DNA from: Prevotellaceae bacterium
GTDB lineage: Bacteria > Bacteroidota > Bacteroidia > Bacteroidales > UBA932
Length of the DNA: 7,057 nucleotides
NCBI GenBank assembly: GCA_031264875.1
Contig: JAISDK010000303.1
Coordinates: 1-7,057 of the forward strand
Direction of reading: 5' to 3'
How positions within the stretch are numbered: the stretch's first letter is position 1; each line of letters opens with the position of its first letter. The notes below the pieces were generated by a model, which was not told the DNA's origin, did not search any database, and saw only the letters and a program-made list of their open reading frames with translations. Shown here in pieces: positions 5,750 through 7,057 of the stretch. The position numbers and the translations under genes were made by a program.

Positions 5750-6341
5750 ATTCCTTTAAGTCCTTGTTAAATTCTTTCAAGTAGCGATCGTAGTCATAAT
5801 CGGCTTTCATAAGTTTATCCTTACTCAAAGCGTCATAAAGCTGCTGTACTACTTTTTGCTTGCCAAACTCTATGGTTACATAGCAGTTGTAGGCGAGTGT
5901 ACCCGGCGTTTGCGTGAACTTTTCACAGGAAGTGCGGTAGCCCGAAATATTTGCACTGGAAATAACTTTCGATACAGCTACCATTTTGTCGTGAAATTCC
6001 TCGGCATCAGCATTTGTGGAGACTCCCACTCTTTGATTTTCCGAAGATGCTACGCCTGCCAGTTTTGTGGCAAGATTAGCCAGAGCGCCCTGATATGCAC
6101 GGTCTTTTGCCATAGTACGGTCTTTGCTTGTACCCGTACCGCTTACCCGAATAAATTCCTCATCGGAATCTATGCCCGAACAGGGAAAGGTAATTTCCAC
6201 TTCTGCCGGCACATCAAGCTGTTTGGACATTTCTTTTTTATCGGTTACTGAAACCGAAGATGTTCCTTTGGACGATCTGCAACCTGTGATTGCCAGAAAC
6301 GTCATTACAGCCATTAAGGCTGTCATTAAATATGTTTTCAT
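5730..6341 (-). CDS. LPP20-like outer-membrane-associated lipoprotein
   Basis: 203 residues. Residues 1-21 form a lipoprotein signal peptide with the lipobox ITGC (Cys21 lipidated). The following RSSKG lacks the acidic lipoprotein-export motif known for Bacteroidota surface lipoproteins, so a periplasm-facing position is inferred. Residues about 60-160 have the LPP20-like pattern: a strand with FIRVSGTGTS, an alanine-rich helix (AKDRAYQGALANLATKLAG), a second helix (FHDKMVAVSKVI), and strands ending TLAYNCYVTIEFGK. The C-terminal 30 residues are charged and Tyr-rich (KADYDYDRYLKEFNKDLKEY), probably helical. It is the first intact gene of the leftward cluster, preceded by about 60 bases of very AT-rich leader. 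Its 3' end overlaps the start of a broken LPP20-type gene. Other small lipoprotein families with the same fold cannot be ruled out. Confidence 0.8.
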   Translation of the reverse strand: MKTYLMTALMAVMTFLAITGCRSSKGTSSVSVTDKKEMSKQLDVPAEVEITFPCSGIDSDEEFIRVSGTGTSKDRTMAKDRAYQGALANLATKLAGVASSENQRVGVSTNADAEEFHDKMVAVSKVISSANISGYRTSCEKFTQTPGTLAYNCYVTIEFGKQKVVQQLYDALSKDKLMKADYDYDRYLKEFNKDLKEYEETHK

Positions 6342-6640
6342 ACTTACTTTATTAATTATATTAAAAATTTTATTTATTTATTTTCCTTTATATATCACCG
6401 TCTGAACTGTGACTTATATGAATGTTATGAAGTATAATAATAGATAACTCCTTGCAAGCTGAAGACGCAGCTCAGGATAAGACGCCGAACTTTCCTGTCA
6501 GAACTATGGAGTAGTTCAACCCCTTACAGGATTAATGGAAAAAAATTGACGCTATCCTTGTGCCGCTCTTCGCTTGCACAGGTTATCCATATTAAAGTCG
6601 TTTTTTACTGTACGAAGATATTTTTTCTATTCCTAATTTG
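6342..6640. other. Intergenic region upstream of the cluster
   Basis: No intact gene is supported. The first 60 bases (6342-6400) are extremely AT-rich and form the leader of the lipoprotein gene. No clear Bacteroidota promoter (TTTG about 20 bases from TAnnTTTG) could be placed on the minus strand. The part around 6480-6540 gives, on the minus strand, PLIL-stop-GVELLHS, which may be a further decayed piece of the DUF5675-like pseudogene to the right; the match is too weak to include. Confidence 0.4.
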
Positions 6641-6802
6641 TTACACTTTACTTGTCGAAATAGCCGTTTCGTGTATTATCTTTTTCTGCCGAAATCTTCC
6701 TAAGACATCGACCGGATCAGTCCGCAATCGGTCTCTTCCAGTATATTGCAGAAGTATTCGCCGTTCACGAACAGAGAACTTGCGCTATAATGTTAATTTC
6801 AT
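6641..6802 (-). pseudogene. Decayed DUF5675-like gene
   Basis: Minus-strand fragments in changing frames, in the right order, resemble the N-terminal half of DUF5675 proteins, a phage-associated and Bacteroidota family. They are MKLTL at 6802 followed by a stop, then FVNGEYFCNILEETDCGL and IRSMS (stop at 6700-6702), EDFGRK, and after another shift KIIHETAISTSKV (stop at 6641). As recalled, the family reads roughly MKLTLKR, G-K-L-Y-I-D-G-x-Y-F-C-D-T-L-E-D, R-G-L, then G-x-T-A-I-P-x-G-x-Y. At least two stops and two frame changes rule out a functional product. The fragment suggests past phage or mobile DNA at the right side of the cluster. Confidence 0.5.
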
Positions 6803-6809
6803 TTAACTT

Positions 6810-6883
6810 ACTTTTTCGCTTCATACCGCTTCCCGCAATACGGTGTCGGAAAAACAGCGGGATGCGGTACTTTAGCGAAAAGT
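6810..6883. repeat. Long imperfect inverted repeat
   Basis: Two 27-base arms (6810-6836 and 6857-6883) are separated by 20 bases. Their inner parts pair as taccgc-t-tcccgc with gcggga-t-gcggta, and their outer parts as acttttt-cgct with tagcg-aaaagt, with one bulge and a few mismatches. No T-tract follows closely on either strand, so it is more like a palindromic intergenic repeat element than an intrinsic terminator. It sits between the DUF5675-like remnant and the right 59-base repeat. Confidence 0.65.
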
Positions 6884-6993
6884 AGGCATGATGTCAGCAA
6901 AGCCACTTTTTGCCTTCGTCTTTGAATTTTTCGTATCATCTGCCCAAAAATTTGTTGTATTTTTGGACATTTCCTGCCAATCACCATTCATTG

Positions 6994-7052
6994 TTATACT
7001 GCACACGGGATGGTTTTGTGAGATGTAATCACATCGCCGTTCGTCATTGCGA
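6994..7052 (-). repeat. Right copy of 59-base inverted flanking repeat
   Basis: This is the reverse complement of 115-173 with two mismatches (the positions within ctgcacacgg and gccgttcg). The sequence continues outward as gcgagcgaa to the window edge, where the match to the left copy is lost. With the left copy it brackets about 6.8 kb holding the entire gene cluster. Confidence 0.85.
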
Positions 7053-7057
7053 GCGAA

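Noticed and set aside
6546..6806. Plus-strand open frame of 86 residues
   Set aside because: It has no recognisable domain, its composition is that of antisense to a decayed gene, and the minus strand explains the region better.
6958..6965. Plus-strand TATTTTTG as a -7 promoter box firing rightward
   Set aside because: No -33 TTTG at about 20 bases upstream, and no gene follows before the window ends.

Overview
The window looks like a piece of a Bacteroidota (probably Bacteroidales) chromosome. The signs are moderate to low GC, AT-rich leaders with no strong Shine-Dalgarno, many short Sec signal peptides ending in A-Q, a small PorT-like outer-membrane beta-barrel ending in Phe, and CsgG-domain proteins that lack a lipobox. 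No rRNA, tRNA or other taxonomic marker is present, so this placement is an inference from protein style.

Every convincing gene lies on the minus strand, so transcription runs right to left. The order is: LPP20-like lipoprotein (6341-5730); a frameshifted, truncated LPP20-type gene overlapping its 3' end (5749-5556, pseudogene); a beta-barrel protein (5455-4922); a strong terminator-like hairpin (4858-4891); a CsgG-domain protein with a beta-rich tail (4842-4009); in the same frame after two stop codons, the orphan C-terminal end of a formylglycine-generating-enzyme (FGE/SUMF1) domain (4005-3865); a small secreted protein made of 11 heptapeptide repeats (3833-3426); a secreted LPP20-type protein (3391-2282); and two tandem CsgG-domain paralogues with paired membrane segments (2248-1268 and 1180-206). 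The right 700 bases hold no intact gene. They contain a decayed DUF5675-like phage-type gene (about 6802-6641) and a long imperfect inverted repeat (6810-6883).

Nearly the whole set lies between two copies of a 59-base sequence in inverted orientation (115-173 and 6994-7052, 57 of 59 matching). This could be a dispersed intergenic repeat family, a MITE-like mobile cassette boundary, or sites allowing inversion.

Together the intact genes look like a cell-envelope module: three exported CsgG-domain proteins, two intact LPP20-like proteins (one lipid-anchored), one outer-membrane barrel, and one basic, aromatic, repetitive exported protein. CsgG and LPP20-like proteins are known from outer-membrane assembly and secretion (curli secretion, LpoB-type activators, flagellar accessory proteins). 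The repeat protein beside them could be an exported substrate or a structural fibre, but this is a hypothesis. The locus also shows much turnover: one tandem duplication with mosaic divergence, three broken genes, and an expanded 21-bp tandem repeat.
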